Assembly: GCA_026129525.1 (NCBI GenBank)
Contig: JAHCHW010000006.1
Coordinates: 128,705 to 192,704, forward strand
DNA length: 64,000 nt
Origin: Chitinophagales bacterium
GTDB taxonomy: Bacteria > Bacteroidota > Bacteroidia > Chitinophagales > LD1
Direction of reading: 5' to 3'
The notes under the pieces were generated by a model. It saw only the letters and a program-made list of their open reading frames with translations, made no database searches and was not told the DNA's origin. How positions within the stretch are numbered: the first letter of the stretch is position 1; each line of letters opens with the position of its first letter. Below are positions 26,411-36,279 of the stretch, in pieces. Made by a program: the position numbers and the translations under genes.

Positions 26411-26484
26411 GGCAAAAAGCTTTCTGTAAAATTGAAAATAATCTGCGTAAATCGGTTGAATCCGTGTTGTCCGTATGCCAAGTT

Positions 26485-27363
26485 TTACCCCGCCCTAAAC
26501 GAAGTCATCGTCAGCGAGCCGCCTACGGCTTTATCATTAAAGAACGAAACATCATCCCGAGTTTCAATCAGGCCAAGTGAGTAAATCATAGGATAATAAT
26601 GGTCGGGTGTAGGAATTGCGAGTTTAGCTGCAGCGCCTAATTGCTCGTAATCTATCAGCGCTTTAAAGTTCCGTCCCGAAATATGCTTTTTAAACACCAC
26701 ATTCATTTCATGTGCCCAGTCGAAACCGTATTCGGGTTCATTCAGTTTATTCCATGCAATCATACCCAAATTGTGCACCATGTTGCCGCTGCCTATAATC
26801 AGCACCCCTTTTTTTCGAAGTGCAGCCAACTCCTTCGCTAAGTTAAAATGATACTGTGCCGGCTTACCGTAGTCAATACTCAGTTGCAACACCGGAATGT
26901 TTGCATACGGATACATACGCTTTACCACACTCCATGTGCCGTGGTCGAGACCCCAGTCGTGGTTTAAACCCACATTAGTTGACTTTACGAGTTCTTTCAC
27001 TTCACCTGCCAAAGCCGGATTTCCCGGTGCCGGATATTGCACCTCAAACAATGCCTGCGGAAAGCCGCCAAAATCGTGAATGGTTTTGGGCTGCTCCATA
27101 GCCGTTACATGCGTGCCGTTGGTAAGCCAATGAGCGCTGATGCACAATACCGCAGCAGGCACAGGAATCTCCTGTCCCATTTGTTGCCACCGCTTCGAAA
27201 ACTCATTGTCTTCGATGGCGTTCATGGGGGAGCCGTGGCCAACAAATAATATCGGCATTTTCTCTTCCGGGGAAGGAAGTGCTTCGGAAAATGCATGTAA
27301 TTCCTTTAGTGACGATACAGACATAAGCCCAATTAACGATTTTAAGAATACGGACCGCTGCAT
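26485..27363 (-). CDS. DODA-type extradiol aromatic-ring dioxygenase (YgiD-like)
   Basis: A 292-residue class III extradiol dioxygenase related to 4,5-DOPA dioxygenase. Metal-binding histidines are visible in FVGHGSPMNAI, ISAHWLTNG and VHNLGMIAWN, with NHDWGLDHGTW also conserved. It exceeds the usual 260 residues by an N-terminal stretch (about 1-34, ending SPEEK) that looks like an export leader, so the enzyme may be periplasmic; if not, an internal start is used. The natural substrate is uncertain. Confidence 0.88.
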   Translation of the reverse strand: MQRSVFLKSLIGLMSVSSLKELHAFSEALPSPEEKMPILFVGHGSPMNAIEDNEFSKRWQQMGQEIPVPAAVLCISAHWLTNGTHVTAMEQPKTIHDFGGFPQALFEVQYPAPGNPALAGEVKELVKSTNVGLNHDWGLDHGTWSVVKRMYPYANIPVLQLSIDYGKPAQYHFNLAKELAALRKKGVLIIGSGNMVHNLGMIAWNKLNEPEYGFDWAHEMNVVFKKHISGRNFKALIDYEQLGAAAKLAIPTPDHYYPMIYSLGLIETRDDVSFFNDKAVGGSLTMTSFRAG

Positions 27364-27434
27364 ACTTACGTTAGTAAAGAAATAATAACCCTACAAAAGG
27401 GCAAAATCATTTACACACCTTAACTATTTCGGCA

Positions 27435-27442
27435 TAAATTCG
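27435..27442 (+). promoter_or_regulatory. Putative -7 element of ruvB (TAAATTCG)
   Basis: One mismatch to TAnnTTTG; 7 nt before the ruvB ATG. No clear -33 element. Confidence 0.3.
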
Positions 27443-27449
27443 CCACACA

Positions 27450-28472
27450 ATGAATAGCAATCTCGACCCTGACAAATCCAATCTTTCTCCCGAAGAAGCG
27501 GAAGTAGAAAAAGCCCTTCGCCCCAAAGCGTTGGACGATTTTATGGGTCAACCCCAAACCATTGACAACCTTTTTGTTTTTATCGAAGCTGCCCGACAGC
27601 GCAGCGAAGCGCTTGATCATGTGCTGTTACATGGGCCTCCCGGCCTGGGCAAAACAACACTCTCGTACATTATTGCCAACGAAATGCGGGTAAATATGAA
27701 GGTTACTTCGGGTCCCGTACTCGAAAAACCAGGCGACCTTGCCGGTTTGCTTACTAACTTAGAGCCGAACGATGTATTGTTTATTGATGAAATACACCGC
27801 CTTTCGCCCGTTGTGGAAGAGTACCTCTACAGCGCCATGGAAGATTACAAGATTGATATAATGATTGACACCGGTCCAAATGCGCGCAGTGTACAAATAG
27901 GGCTTAATCCGTTTACGCTGGTTGGTGCTACTACGCGCTCCGGCTTGCTTACATCACCCTTGCGAGCGCGTTTTGGCATTAACTTTAGAATGGAGTATTA
28001 CGATGCGTATGTGCTTAAAAACATCATTAAACGTTCCGCAAAAATTCTGAAAGTTGAAATTGAAGATGAAGCAGCTTACGAAATTGCCCGCAGAAGCCGC
28101 GGCACACCGCGTATTGCCAATTTGTTGCTTCGCAGAGTGCGCGATTTTGCACAGGTAAAAGGCGATGGTACCATTACTTTTGATATTGCCCGATTTGCTC
28201 TTGAAGCACTAAATGTTGACCAATACGGCTTAGACGAGATGGACAACCGCATCCTTGCCGCCATCATCGAAAAATTTAAAGGCGGACCAGTGGGCATTAC
28301 TACCATTGCCACAGCAGTGGGAGAGGAGGCAGGAACCATTGAGGAAGTGTATGAGCCTTTTTTAATTAAAGAGGGTTTTCTGAAGCGTACCCCACGCGGC
28401 AGAGAAGCTACTGAAATAGCCTATAAGCATTTGGGCAAATCAACACCGGGGGCTACGGGTGGGCTGTTTTAG
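27450..28472 (+). CDS. ruvB: Holliday junction branch-migration helicase RuvB
   Basis: A 340-residue AAA+ motor that drives branch migration with RuvA. The N-terminal family motif [12 protein letters not shown] is followed by Walker [12 protein letters not shown] (about residue 60), Walker [19 protein letters not shown], sensor 1 and the [16 protein letters not shown] arginine-finger region. The C-terminal winged helix is complete ([19 protein letters not shown], later [12 protein letters not shown]). Length is standard. No ruvA or ruvC is nearby, which is usual in this phylum. Confidence 0.97.
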   Translation: MNSNLDPDKSNLSPEEAEVEKALRPKALDDFMGQPQTIDNLFVFIEAARQRSEALDHVLLHGPPGLGKTTLSYIIANEMRVNMKVTSGPVLEKPGDLAGLLTNLEPNDVLFIDEIHRLSPVVEEYLYSAMEDYKIDIMIDTGPNARSVQIGLNPFTLVGATTRSGLLTSPLRARFGINFRMEYYDAYVLKNIIKRSAKILKVEIEDEAAYEIARRSRGTPRIANLLLRRVRDFAQVKGDGTITFDIARFALEALNVDQYGLDEMDNRILAAIIEKFKGGPVGITTIATAVGEEAGTIEEVYEPFLIKEGFLKRTPRGREATEIAYKHLGKSTPGATGGLF

Positions 28473-28575
28473 AAATAAACCCTGTTTTTAGGTTTTTACA
28501 GCCGGAGCAAACAACTTATAAATTCCTCCTTTTGCCTCTTAAACAGCCTTTTGCGAAAATATTTTTAGCGCTTTC

Positions 28576-28605
28576 TTTGTCGGTTCGAAACCTTTTGTAG
28601 ATTTG
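28576..28605 (+). promoter_or_regulatory. Promoter of the PorP/SprF-like gene
   Basis: TTTG (28576-28579), an 18-nt spacer and TAGATTTG (28598-28605) match the Bacteroidota -33/-7 consensus exactly, 30 nt before the ATG. Confidence 0.68.
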
Positions 28606-28635
28606 GAGCATAATAACTAACAAATCCCTGACATT

Positions 28636-29712
28636 ATGAACCTTTTTACTCGCTTGCATAAGCTATCTGTTCTTGTTTTGTTGTTTGCTGCTTTTGAGGT
28701 AAACGCACAGGATCCGCACTTTTCGCAATACTATACACATGCCTCCACACTCAACCCCTCGTTGGTAGGTAACTACGATGGAAGTTTCCGCTTGGCAGCT
28801 ATCTATCGCCAACAGTGGACAAGTGCTTTAGGAAAAGCAGGTTTTCAAACCGTAGGTGCCGATGTTGACTTTTGTTTGCTCGAAGGTTACCTCCGCACCG
28901 ATAAGTTGGCAATTGGTGTTGGGTTTTTTAACGACCGTTCAGGCACTGCCGGATTATCGTATCTCAATGCTAATTTGAGCGTAGCTTATCACAAAGGATT
29001 CGGTAAAAACAGTGAGCATCGTTTATCGGTTGGAGCACAAGGGGCATTTGTTCAAAAAAGAATTGAAGATCCTTTGTTTGCCGATCAGTTTCAGGGTCAT
29101 AACGCTACACCTGCGTTAGCTTCGGCTGAAGATTTTAACCGTGGTTTTTACAAATTCGATTTTAATGCCGGAATTTACTGGCGTTCAAATTTTAAAGACA
29201 AAGTAAAATTGGGTGTTGGCTTTGGGGCTTATCACTTAATTGAACCAGGTCAGTCAACCGTAACTAATCAGGTTACACAAGAAACTGACAAGAAAAGCGT
29301 GTTGCCGCGTAAATATGTAGCTGACCTTAATTTGGAAGCGTTCTTAGACAAAAAGAAAAAATGGTCGTTATCGCCAGAGTTTCTATTCATGTATCAGCAG
29401 CCATTTGCTGAAATGCTTCCCGGCTTATCAGCAACCTATTATTTCAATACAGGTTTCCGCAATAACAACAGCATTAGTTTAGGTGCGCGTTACCGTTATG
29501 CCGGCTTGGGCGGAGGAACTTCGGATGCCGTAATTGCTATGGCGAATGTACAGTTCCGCAATGTGAGTTTAGGGTTTGCGTATGATGTAAACGTTTCTAC
29601 ACTCAGAGCATCAACTACTAACCGCGGAGGTTTCGAACTTTCGTTGGCTTACATTGGTGAAACAGTGAAATCGTACAAGGCAAACAAATCGCTGCCAAGC
29701 CGCAGGTTCTAA
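28636..29712 (+). CDS. PorP/SprF-family type IX secretion membrane protein
   Basis: A 358-residue outer-membrane protein with a signal peptide (ending EVNAQ), followed by the family signature DPHFSQYYTHASTLNPSLVG. The rest is a predicted beta-barrel rich in alternating hydrophobic residues (SVAYHKGFG, ISLGARYRYAGLGGG, VSLGFAYDVNVS). PorP/SprF proteins belong to the T9SS/gliding apparatus and often sit beside an OmpA/PD40 gene, as here. Several T9SS substrates in this window need such machinery, but PorP paralogues are numerous and this one may serve a specific substrate. Confidence 0.92.
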   Translation: MNLFTRLHKLSVLVLLFAAFEVNAQDPHFSQYYTHASTLNPSLVGNYDGSFRLAAIYRQQWTSALGKAGFQTVGADVDFCLLEGYLRTDKLAIGVGFFNDRSGTAGLSYLNANLSVAYHKGFGKNSEHRLSVGAQGAFVQKRIEDPLFADQFQGHNATPALASAEDFNRGFYKFDFNAGIYWRSNFKDKVKLGVGFGAYHLIEPGQSTVTNQVTQETDKKSVLPRKYVADLNLEAFLDKKKKWSLSPEFLFMYQQPFAEMLPGLSATYYFNTGFRNNNSISLGARYRYAGLGGGTSDAVIAMANVQFRNVSLGFAYDVNVSTLRASTTNRGGFELSLAYIGETVKSYKANKSLPSRRF

Positions 29713-29750
29713 TATTTTAAAAGCAGTATCATTTTTAAAGTTTAATGAGA

Positions 29751-29781
29751 AACCTGCATCGCCTAAGGTGCAGGTTTTTTT
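29751..29781 (+). terminator. Rho-independent terminator after the PorP-like gene
   Basis: Stem AACCTGCA (29751-29758) with TGCAGGTT (29769-29776), loop 10 nt, followed by a T tract. It probably gives partial read-through or a separate transcript for the OmpA gene starting 32 bp later. Confidence 0.82.
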
Positions 29782-29813
29782 AAATAAGAATAAGAACACC
29801 AAAAATTACCGGA

Positions 29814-32156
29814 ATGAAGAAGATAGCTACTCTGACCTTTTGTGCGTTTGTGTTCAACGCAACAGTTTACGCGCAAGTGAATCGTGTTTCCTCTAAAAAC
29901 ATTGGAACCGAGTTGAAAATTGCCGATAAGTTTTATGCCGAATCGTATTTCTATACAGCGGCTGAGTACTACCGCGATGCCGTACGGCAGGATTCTACCA
30001 GCCGGTATGCCACGTTTTGGTTAGCCATGTCATTGTTACAATCGCGCGATTACGAAAATGCCGAGGTGTTCTTTGAGAAATTTTATTCGATGAAGCCAGG
30101 GGAGAAAGACAATGCTAAAAAGTGGGCTCGCGAAGATGAAGTGTTATTTAATAAGGGCGGATTTTACTACGGACAGGTGTTACACCGTAATGGGAAATAC
30201 GATTTAGCCATACAGTATCTCAATAAATTCAAATCAACTTATAAGGCAAAGGATGAGAATGATTTGTTGCCTGCGTTGGCAAAGCGTGTATTAGACGGTT
30301 GCGAGTTTGCTCGCAATAACCCTATGAAGGCAAAAGTAAAAGTGTTGAATGCCGGACCCGGAGTTAACCGTTCGTACAATGAGGGTTCTCCCTTTGGAGT
30401 GGGCGAAGACCAGCTTTACTATTCTTCAATTAAGGTAGATGGAATGAGCACAGGCGATACACTCATTTTTGTGAAAGGTCCAAAATCAACACGTATTTAC
30501 CAGATATACAAAAGCACCTTAGCCGGTAACGAATGGGGTAAGGGCAAACCAATTGACAATGCGGAAATAAACGACCCTAAGTACATAGTAGGCAACGGTG
30601 TATTTAATGCCGAAATGACTCGCTTCTACTTTACTAAGTGTTTGGAAATGGACGATGACCGTTCGCTTTGCAACATTTTTGTGGCTGACCACAGCAATGG
30701 CACCTTCAGCAATGTGCAGCGTATTCCTGATCCTATTAACGAAAAGGAGAAATACACTTCTACTCAACCTACTGTTCGTTCGAGCCGCGATGGTATGGAG
30801 ATAATCTACTTTGTAAGTGACCGACCGGGAGGAGCAGGTGGCATGGATATTTGGTACTTTACCCGCGAGGTAGGCGGTGATTTTAAAGGGCCTAAAGTAT
30901 TGAAAGGCGGAATAAACACGGCAGGTGATGAGTTAACCCCTTATTTCTGCGATAGCATTTCAACGCTTTATTTCAGTTCCGATGGGCATCCCGGCTATGG
31001 TGGATTAGATGTGTTCAGAAGTGTTGAAGGGTCCGACCTTTCGTGGGGACCAGTAATTAACATGGGTGCTCCCGTTAACTCCGGTGCCGATGATCTTTAC
31101 TACACTCGCAGTACTGACCAAACCAAAGGTTTTCTTGTTTCAAACCGCGTTGGCAGTGTGCCGTTGAATGGTATTAAAACTGCTTCGGACGATATTTTTA
31201 CATGGAGCAATTTCAACTTTGCCGTGCAGGGTATAGCTTTTAAAGAAGGTAACGAAGGAGGTGGAGCATTAGAAGGAGCTACTTTTAAACTTTACCGCAA
31301 AGCCGAAGATGGTACGCAGATATTAGTAGCTGTTGATTCGGTTCGTAAAGATGGTTCTTACTTCTTTAAACTACAACCCGAAACGGATTATGTAGTGGAA
31401 GTAGAGCGCCCGGGCTTTACCAATAAATTTGAAGCTATAACCACAAAAGGTTTGCTGGCAGAGGACACACTGAATAACAACATCAATATTCGAAAAGCAT
31501 CGTTCATACTAAAAGGCTTAGTGGCTAATGAAAGCAAACCCGGTGAGTTTGTAAAAGATGCGAGCATAACATTGGTAGAAGTTTACCCCAACGGAATGGA
31601 AAAAACTGTTTATTACATGAACAGCGATCCTTATTTCTATTTTGAAGTAGAAAAAAACAAAAAGTATAAAATTGTTGCCCGCAAGAACGAATACTTTGCC
31701 AAAACTATTGATTTGAATACTTCGGGGTATGGTAACGTAGATACTATTACCAAAGAGATTGCCATTTCAAAATTGGAAATCAATAAAGAATACACCCTTC
31801 AAAATGTGTTATACGAGTTTGGTAAAGCTACCTTAACCGAAAGCAGTAAAGAGGTGTTGAATAATCTGTATCAGATAATGGTCGAAAACCCTGCCTTTAT
31901 TGTTGAGTTGAGTGCTCACACCGACCATATCGGTTCCGATGCAGCTAACATGAAGTTATCGCAGGCTCGAGCTGAAAGTTGCGTAAAATATTTAATTGAA
32001 AAAGGAATTGCGAAAGATAGATTGGTGGCGAAGGGATATGGCGAAAGCCGTCCGAAAGTGCCTAACCTTACCGAGGATGGTAAAGATGATCCTGCAGGAC
32101 GTGCAATTAACCGCAGAACCGAGTTTAAAATCATCGGCTTAAAGCAAGATCAATAA
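29814..32156 (+). CDS. OmpA-family protein with TPR, PD40 propeller and carboxypeptidase-regulatory domains
   Basis: A 780-residue periplasmic/outer-membrane protein. Order: signal peptide (ending VYAQ), helical TPR-like repeats (about 30-160, YFYTAAEYYRDAVRQD), a WD40-like PD40 propeller (about 190-460; IYFVSDRPGGAGGMDIWYF, LYFSSDGHPGYGGLDVFRS), a regulatory Ig-like domain (about 480-560), and a C-terminal OmpA peptidoglycan-binding domain (about 660-775; VELSAHTDHIGSDAANMKLS, then GYGESRP). The OmpA domain should anchor it to the cell wall. Position directly after a PorP-like gene supports a T9SS-associated role. Confidence 0.92.
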   Translation: MKKIATLTFCAFVFNATVYAQVNRVSSKNIGTELKIADKFYAESYFYTAAEYYRDAVRQDSTSRYATFWLAMSLLQSRDYENAEVFFEKFYSMKPGEKDNAKKWAREDEVLFNKGGFYYGQVLHRNGKYDLAIQYLNKFKSTYKAKDENDLLPALAKRVLDGCEFARNNPMKAKVKVLNAGPGVNRSYNEGSPFGVGEDQLYYSSIKVDGMSTGDTLIFVKGPKSTRIYQIYKSTLAGNEWGKGKPIDNAEINDPKYIVGNGVFNAEMTRFYFTKCLEMDDDRSLCNIFVADHSNGTFSNVQRIPDPINEKEKYTSTQPTVRSSRDGMEIIYFVSDRPGGAGGMDIWYFTREVGGDFKGPKVLKGGINTAGDELTPYFCDSISTLYFSSDGHPGYGGLDVFRSVEGSDLSWGPVINMGAPVNSGADDLYYTRSTDQTKGFLVSNRVGSVPLNGIKTASDDIFTWSNFNFAVQGIAFKEGNEGGGALEGATFKLYRKAEDGTQILVAVDSVRKDGSYFFKLQPETDYVVEVERPGFTNKFEAITTKGLLAEDTLNNNINIRKASFILKGLVANESKPGEFVKDASITLVEVYPNGMEKTVYYMNSDPYFYFEVEKNKKYKIVARKNEYFAKTIDLNTSGYGNVDTITKEIAISKLEINKEYTLQNVLYEFGKATLTESSKEVLNNLYQIMVENPAFIVELSAHTDHIGSDAANMKLSQARAESCVKYLIEKGIAKDRLVAKGYGESRPKVPNLTEDGKDDPAGRAINRRTEFKIIGLKQDQ

Positions 32157-32178
32157 AGACTTTACAAAGTAATTGCAT

Positions 32179-32210
32179 AAAGGCGTTCTTAGGAGCGCCT
32201 TTTGTTTTTT
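32179..32210 (+). terminator. Rho-independent terminator after the OmpA gene
   Basis: Stem AAAGGCG-TTC with GGA-GCGCCTTT followed by TTTGTTTTTT. It overlaps the end of the convergent DUF423 gene. Confidence 0.82.
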
Positions 32211-32595
32211 AATCGCGTTTGAGTGCTTGCACCAATACCAACCCCCATCCGGCTATAAAAAAGAAGCCGCCTATTGGTGTAACAGGACCTAGAATTAAGG
32301 CGGGAATGCCCGTGAGTTCCCGGGTGGAAAGCAGATACAATGAACCGCTGAAACACATAATGCCCAACGCAAAGCAAATAGCAGCGTTACGGATAAAGGA
32401 ACTGTGTTCTTTTTTAAGAAAAAGGTAACACATAAAAATGGCAAGAGTATGGTACACCTGATATTGCACACCTTTCTCCCACATTGCTAAGTGGTCGGGG
32501 CTTAACAGCGGTTTTAAACCATGTGCGCCAAATGCACCTAGTACCACCGAAATTAGCCCGGCTAAGGCGGCTATGATGAGAAATATTTTTTGCAT
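32209..32595 (-). CDS. DUF423 (YgdD-like) membrane protein
   Basis: A 128-residue inner-membrane protein with four predicted helices. It carries the family signature GAFGAHGLKPLLSPDHLAMW after the first helix and YQVYHTLAIFMCYLFL before the second half; GSLYLLSTRELTG and GPVTPIGGFFFIAGW are also typical. Function unknown in all members. It is a single gene, convergent with the OmpA gene and sharing its terminator. Confidence 0.92.
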   Translation of the reverse strand: MQKIFLIIAALAGLISVVLGAFGAHGLKPLLSPDHLAMWEKGVQYQVYHTLAIFMCYLFLKKEHSSFIRNAAICFALGIMCFSGSLYLLSTRELTGIPALILGPVTPIGGFFFIAGWGLVLVQALKRD

Positions 32596-32881
32596 GATAG
32601 AATATGTTTTGCTATGACAATGAATATTACAGCAACAAGTATTATTAAGCTACAGCTTTAAACGCTAATGTACGAATTTTGGATAGGCTATATTGATGAA
32701 CACGACTCGCCCTCTACGGAAATAGAATAATGGCCATTGAAGGGTTACTGTATTTTTTTTAACTGAACCAAACGTTTTGGGCGTAACAGACATACAACGC
32801 AGTTTAAAAGATGGTAGATTGATAAATCACCAAATATTCCACACATCCTCTGCTTTCTTATCTTAGCGCGACTTTCGCTGC

Positions 32882-33625
32882 ATGATTAAAATTTTCGAAG
32901 CCATAGGCAAATTTCTTTTACTGATGTGGAACGCTGCTTCCAAGCCGGAAAAAGCCTCCATGTACTGGAAAGAAACCTTCCGGCAATGCCATGATATTGG
33001 CATAGGCTCACTCGCCATTATTGCCATAGTTGCCACGTTTGTAGGAGCGGTTAGTGCCGTTCAGTTTGCCTATCAGTTACGCACTATAAGTTTGGTGCCA
33101 ATGTGGTGGATTGGTTCCATAGTGCGGAAGGGAATGATATTGGAGTTGGCGCCAACTATTTCTGCTCTGTTACTTGCCGGAAAAGTAGGATCCAATATTT
33201 CATCGGAGTTAGGAACCATGCGTATTTCGGAGCAGATAGATGCTTACGAAATTATGGGGGTAAATACACCTGCCTATCTCATAGGTCCAAAATTGTTAGC
33301 CGGAATTATAATGGTCCCCATGCTGGTAATTATTGCCGTTTTTTTGGGAATACTGGGCGGCTGGTGGGCAGGCATTATGGGTAACTATTACACTACTACC
33401 GAATATTTTCGCGGAGTAACCGATAATTTTATTGCTCGCGATGTAAACATTATGCTGGTTAAGTCGGTACTGTTCGGCTTTCTTATTTCCTCCATTTCGT
33501 GCTTTAAAGGTTTTATGGTTGAAGGTGGTGCTATTGAAATAGGAAAAGCCTCTACACAGGCGGTGGTGTTCAGCAGTATTGCTATTGTTATTGTGAACTT
33601 TGTAGTAGCCTTTTTAATGCTGTGA
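32882..33625 (+). CDS. MlaE/YrbE-type ABC transporter permease
   Basis: A 247-residue inner-membrane protein of the MlaE family (ELAPTISALLLAGKVGSNISS, EIMGVNTPAYLIGPKLLAG). Five or six helices are predicted. With the ATPase that overlaps its stop codon it forms the core of a lipid transporter that, in other bacteria, moves phospholipids between inner and outer membranes together with an MlaD-type protein. No mlaD gene follows here. TATCTTAG at 32859-32866 is a weak -7 candidate. Confidence 0.93.
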   Translation: MIKIFEAIGKFLLLMWNAASKPEKASMYWKETFRQCHDIGIGSLAIIAIVATFVGAVSAVQFAYQLRTISLVPMWWIGSIVRKGMILELAPTISALLLAGKVGSNISSELGTMRISEQIDAYEIMGVNTPAYLIGPKLLAGIIMVPMLVIIAVFLGILGGWWAGIMGNYYTTTEYFRGVTDNFIARDVNIMLVKSVLFGFLISSISCFKGFMVEGGAIEIGKASTQAVVFSSIAIVIVNFVVAFLML

Positions 33626-34380
33626 TAGAAATAAAGAACATTAAAAAGCGGTTTGGCGAGCAGGAAGTACTAAAAGGTATTTCGGCTGTGTTTGAAGATG
33701 GCAAGTGCAATTTGGTTATCGGCAAATCAGGCTCCGGCAAAACGGTTACCATAAAATGTATGGTGGGTTTGTTTGAACCCGACAGCGGAACCATTGTTTA
33801 CGATGGACGCGATTCCACTAAAATGAGTTTTAATGAGCGCAAAGCCATTAGGCGCGAAATAGGTATGTTATTTCAGGGCACTGCCTTGTTCGACTCCATG
33901 ACGGTAGAGGAGAATGTTCGTTTTCCCCTTGACATGTTTACCAACAAAAATGCCGAAGAAAAAATGGATCGCGTGAATTTTTGTTTACGCAGGGTAAACA
34001 TGGAAAATACCAACAAAAAGTACCCGGGCGAACTTTCGGGCGGTATGAAAAAGCGCGTAGGCATTGCTCGCGCCATTGTAATGAACCCTAAGTATTTATT
34101 TTGCGATGAACCTAACTCGGGCTTAGACCCCAAAACAGCATTGGTTATTGACCACCTTATACAGGAAATTACGCAGGAGTTCAATATCACCACAATTGTA
34201 AATACTCACGATATGAACTCAGTAATGGGCATTGGCGATAAAGTAATTTTTTTACACAACGGGTTGAAGTATTGGGAAGGAACCAACAAGGAGATTTTGA
34301 AAATTACAGAAGGTGAACTGTTTGATTTTATATTCGCCTCTGAATTTTTGAAAGACCTGCGGGCACATGCAAAGTATTAG
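33622..34380 (+). CDS. MlaF-type ABC transporter ATP-binding protein
   Basis: A 252-residue ATPase that starts with GTG at 33622, overlapping the permease stop (GTGA). Walker A GKSGSGKTV (about residue 33), signature LSGGMKKRVGIARAIV, Walker B LFCDEPNSGLDPKT and the H-loop NTHDMNSV are all present. The signature and the DEPNSGLDP variant are typical of MlaF-like subunits. Translationally coupled partner of the permease. Confidence 0.94.
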   Translation: MIEIKNIKKRFGEQEVLKGISAVFEDGKCNLVIGKSGSGKTVTIKCMVGLFEPDSGTIVYDGRDSTKMSFNERKAIRREIGMLFQGTALFDSMTVEENVRFPLDMFTNKNAEEKMDRVNFCLRRVNMENTNKKYPGELSGGMKKRVGIARAIVMNPKYLFCDEPNSGLDPKTALVIDHLIQEITQEFNITTIVNTHDMNSVMGIGDKVIFLHNGLKYWEGTNKEILKITEGELFDFIFASEFLKDLRAHAKY

Positions 34381-34416
34381 TTTTTAAATATCTACAGTTA
34401 AAATTTTCATACAGCT

Positions 34417-35304
34417 ATGAGTGTATTAGTAAACAAGGATTCGAAAATTATTGTGCAAGGTTTTACGGGCAAGGAAGGCACTTTTCATGCCACGCAAATG
34501 ATTGAATATGGAACCAATGTAGTGGGCGGTGTAACTCCCGGCAAAGGCGGAGAGAAACATTTGGACAAGCCGGTGTTTAATACCGTAAACGATGCCCGCA
34601 AAGCCACGGGCTGCAATGTGTCTATCATATTTGTACCGCCTGCTTTTGCAGGCGATGCCATTATGGAAGCAGCCGAGGCGGGAGTGGAGTTGGTTGTAGC
34701 CATCACCGAAGGAATTCCCGTGCAGGATATGGTTAAGGTGAAATCCTATTTGAGCGATAAAAAAACAAGGTTGGTAGGTCCGAACTGCCCTGGCGTAATT
34801 ACCCCGGGCGAAGCCAAGGTGGGCATTATGCCGGGCTTTGTGTTTAAGAAAGGAAGAGTAGGCATTGTTTCAAAGTCGGGAACGCTTACCTATGAAGCAG
34901 CCGACCAGGTGGTGAAAGCCGGGTTGGGCGTTTCAACCGCCATTGGTATTGGTGGCGACCCCATAATTGGCACCACCACCAAAGATGCTGTTGAGTTGTT
35001 TATGAACGACCCCGATACCGATGGTATTATTATGATAGGTGAAATTGGCGGCAGCCTTGAAGCGGAGGCTGCCAACTGGATAAAAGCCAACGGCAACAAA
35101 AAGCCGGTAGTTGGTTTTATAGCCGGGCAAACCGCGCCTCCCGGTCGTAGAATGGGGCACGCAGGGGCTATTATTGGCGGCAAGGACGATACTGCTGCCG
35201 CTAAAATGGCTATTATGCGCGAGTGCGGTATTCATGTAGTAGAGTCGCCTGCAGGCATAGGTGAACTTATGGCACAAGTGCTGAGACAGAAAGCAGCCAA
35301 GTAA
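34417..35304 (+). CDS. sucD: Succinyl-CoA ligase, ADP-forming, alpha subunit
   Basis: A 295-residue TCA-cycle subunit that forms succinate and ATP from succinyl-CoA with SucC. It has the CoA-binding fold at the N terminus ([20 protein letters not shown]), [15 protein letters not shown], and the phospho-histidine in [13 protein letters not shown] (about residue 250). Length is standard. No sucC lies next to it, a separation common in Bacteroidota. A strong terminator follows. Confidence 0.96.
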   Translation: MSVLVNKDSKIIVQGFTGKEGTFHATQMIEYGTNVVGGVTPGKGGEKHLDKPVFNTVNDARKATGCNVSIIFVPPAFAGDAIMEAAEAGVELVVAITEGIPVQDMVKVKSYLSDKKTRLVGPNCPGVITPGEAKVGIMPGFVFKKGRVGIVSKSGTLTYEAADQVVKAGLGVSTAIGIGGDPIIGTTTKDAVELFMNDPDTDGIIMIGEIGGSLEAEAANWIKANGNKKPVVGFIAGQTAPPGRRMGHAGAIIGGKDDTAAAKMAIMRECGIHVVESPAGIGELMAQVLRQKAAK

Positions 35305-35327
35305 GTTCTTCACCCATTCATAAAAAG

Positions 35328-35364
35328 CAGAAAAGCCACCCATTGAGAGTGGCTTTTCTGTTTT
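35328..35364 (+). terminator. Rho-independent terminator after sucD
   Basis: Stem CAGAAAAGCCAC (35328-35339) with GTGGCTTTTCTG (35349-35360), loop 9 nt, then TTTT. A-T flanks make it usable from both sides, so it can also end the small lipoprotein gene that converges on it. Confidence 0.87.
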
Positions 35365-35383
35365 GAAGTTAAGTAAGATGTAA

Positions 35384-35584
35384 TTAGTACATCTGTGAAC
35401 TAGCTTTACAATCCCACCCCAGCGTTTCCAATGCATCAATAGCATCATTCACATCATCTTTGTCATTATCCTTATCGCACAACTTTTGCCACTGGTCGCC
35501 TTTTTTACAGGTTACACATTTAGCGCATGATGATGCAGAAACGATAAACGCAACTGCCAACAGAGGTAGAAATACTTTTTTCAT
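35384..35584 (-). CDS. Small cysteine-rich lipoprotein, unknown function
   Basis: A 66-residue precursor with a signal peptide and lipobox (VSASSC, Cys about residue 20), then a cysteine-rich mature part (CAKCVTCKKG, C36, C59) and an acidic DKDNDKDDVNDA stretch that might bind metal. No family recognised. Monocistronic, convergent with sucD and sharing its terminator. The clear lipobox supports a real gene. Confidence 0.72.
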   Translation of the reverse strand: MKKVFLPLLAVAFIVSASSCAKCVTCKKGDQWQKLCDKDNDKDDVNDAIDALETLGWDCKASSQMY

Positions 35585-35735
35585 GGTGTTTTGGTTTTTG
35601 GTTATGCCTACTCATTACGCTTTTCGGCTTTCGCGCCCTACTCTTTCGGGGATTTTCAGGCTGCTCCCAATCAATTGCAGTTTCAAAGGTAAAACCTGTA
35701 TCAATACAAGCAAATAATTTTTTATGATTTGTGCT

Positions 35736-36221
35736 TTAGGGATTTATCTCTTTTAATCTTTCCAACACATAATACACAGCCGGGCAGGTGGTTGAATTTT
35801 GAAAAGTAGTGTTGGTGTATTCAAAAAACTCACCACTGTCGGTGTAGGGATACTTGCGGCAGTCGCCCGGGCGGGCTTCGTAGATGCTGCAATAATTATC
35901 GGTACCCAAAAACGGACACGGGCTTTTCTTTACTACATAATCTCCGTCTTCATCCAAACGCAGATAAGTGTCAATCATTTCACTTTGCTTCATACCCAAA
36001 AACTTCGATACCCTAACAATATCGGGAGTTTTAAATCGGGGCGAAATGGTTTTGCAGCAGTTGGCGCATTGCAGGCAGTCAATTTTACCAAATGCTTCAT
36101 CGTGCAAGGCAGGCAGATGTTTTTCAATGCCCCGTTTCTTTCCTGCTTTGGCAAGAAATTGCTTGTTCTCCTTCTTTTTTTTCTGTGCTTCGGCTTTCCA
36201 GTTGGCGGGGTTGAAGTTCAT
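35736..36221 (-). CDS. YkgJ-family cysteine-cluster protein
   Basis: A 161-residue protein with the zinc/iron-chelating YkgJ (CxxCxxCC) pattern: CLQCANCCKTISPRF near residue 52, then CPFLGTDNYCSIYEARPGDC at about 100-120 and a late Cys. It is probably a cytoplasmic metal-binding protein; exact function unknown. The N terminus is lysine-rich (AEAQKKKKENKQFLAKAGKK). Divergent from carA. Confidence 0.92.
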   Translation of the reverse strand: MNFNPANWKAEAQKKKKENKQFLAKAGKKRGIEKHLPALHDEAFGKIDCLQCANCCKTISPRFKTPDIVRVSKFLGMKQSEMIDTYLRLDEDGDYVVKKSPCPFLGTDNYCSIYEARPGDCRKYPYTDSGEFFEYTNTTFQNSTTCPAVYYVLERLKEINP

Positions 36222-36279
36222 TGTGTGTAAACTGTTCGTACAAATAAAGCAATAAGCGGGGGCAAAAACTTTTTACAAT

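Noticed and set aside
26438..26483. Element between the ferredoxin and dioxygenase genes (AATCTGCGTAAATCGG.. ATCCGTGTTGTC)
   Set aside because: Resembles a dispersed intergenic repeat from memory, but only one copy without visible ends is in the window, so it is not listed as a feature.
28560..28620. tRNA-like TTCGAAA sequence
   Set aside because: No cloverleaf can be drawn around it; the region is a promoter. No tRNA or rRNA was found anywhere in the window.
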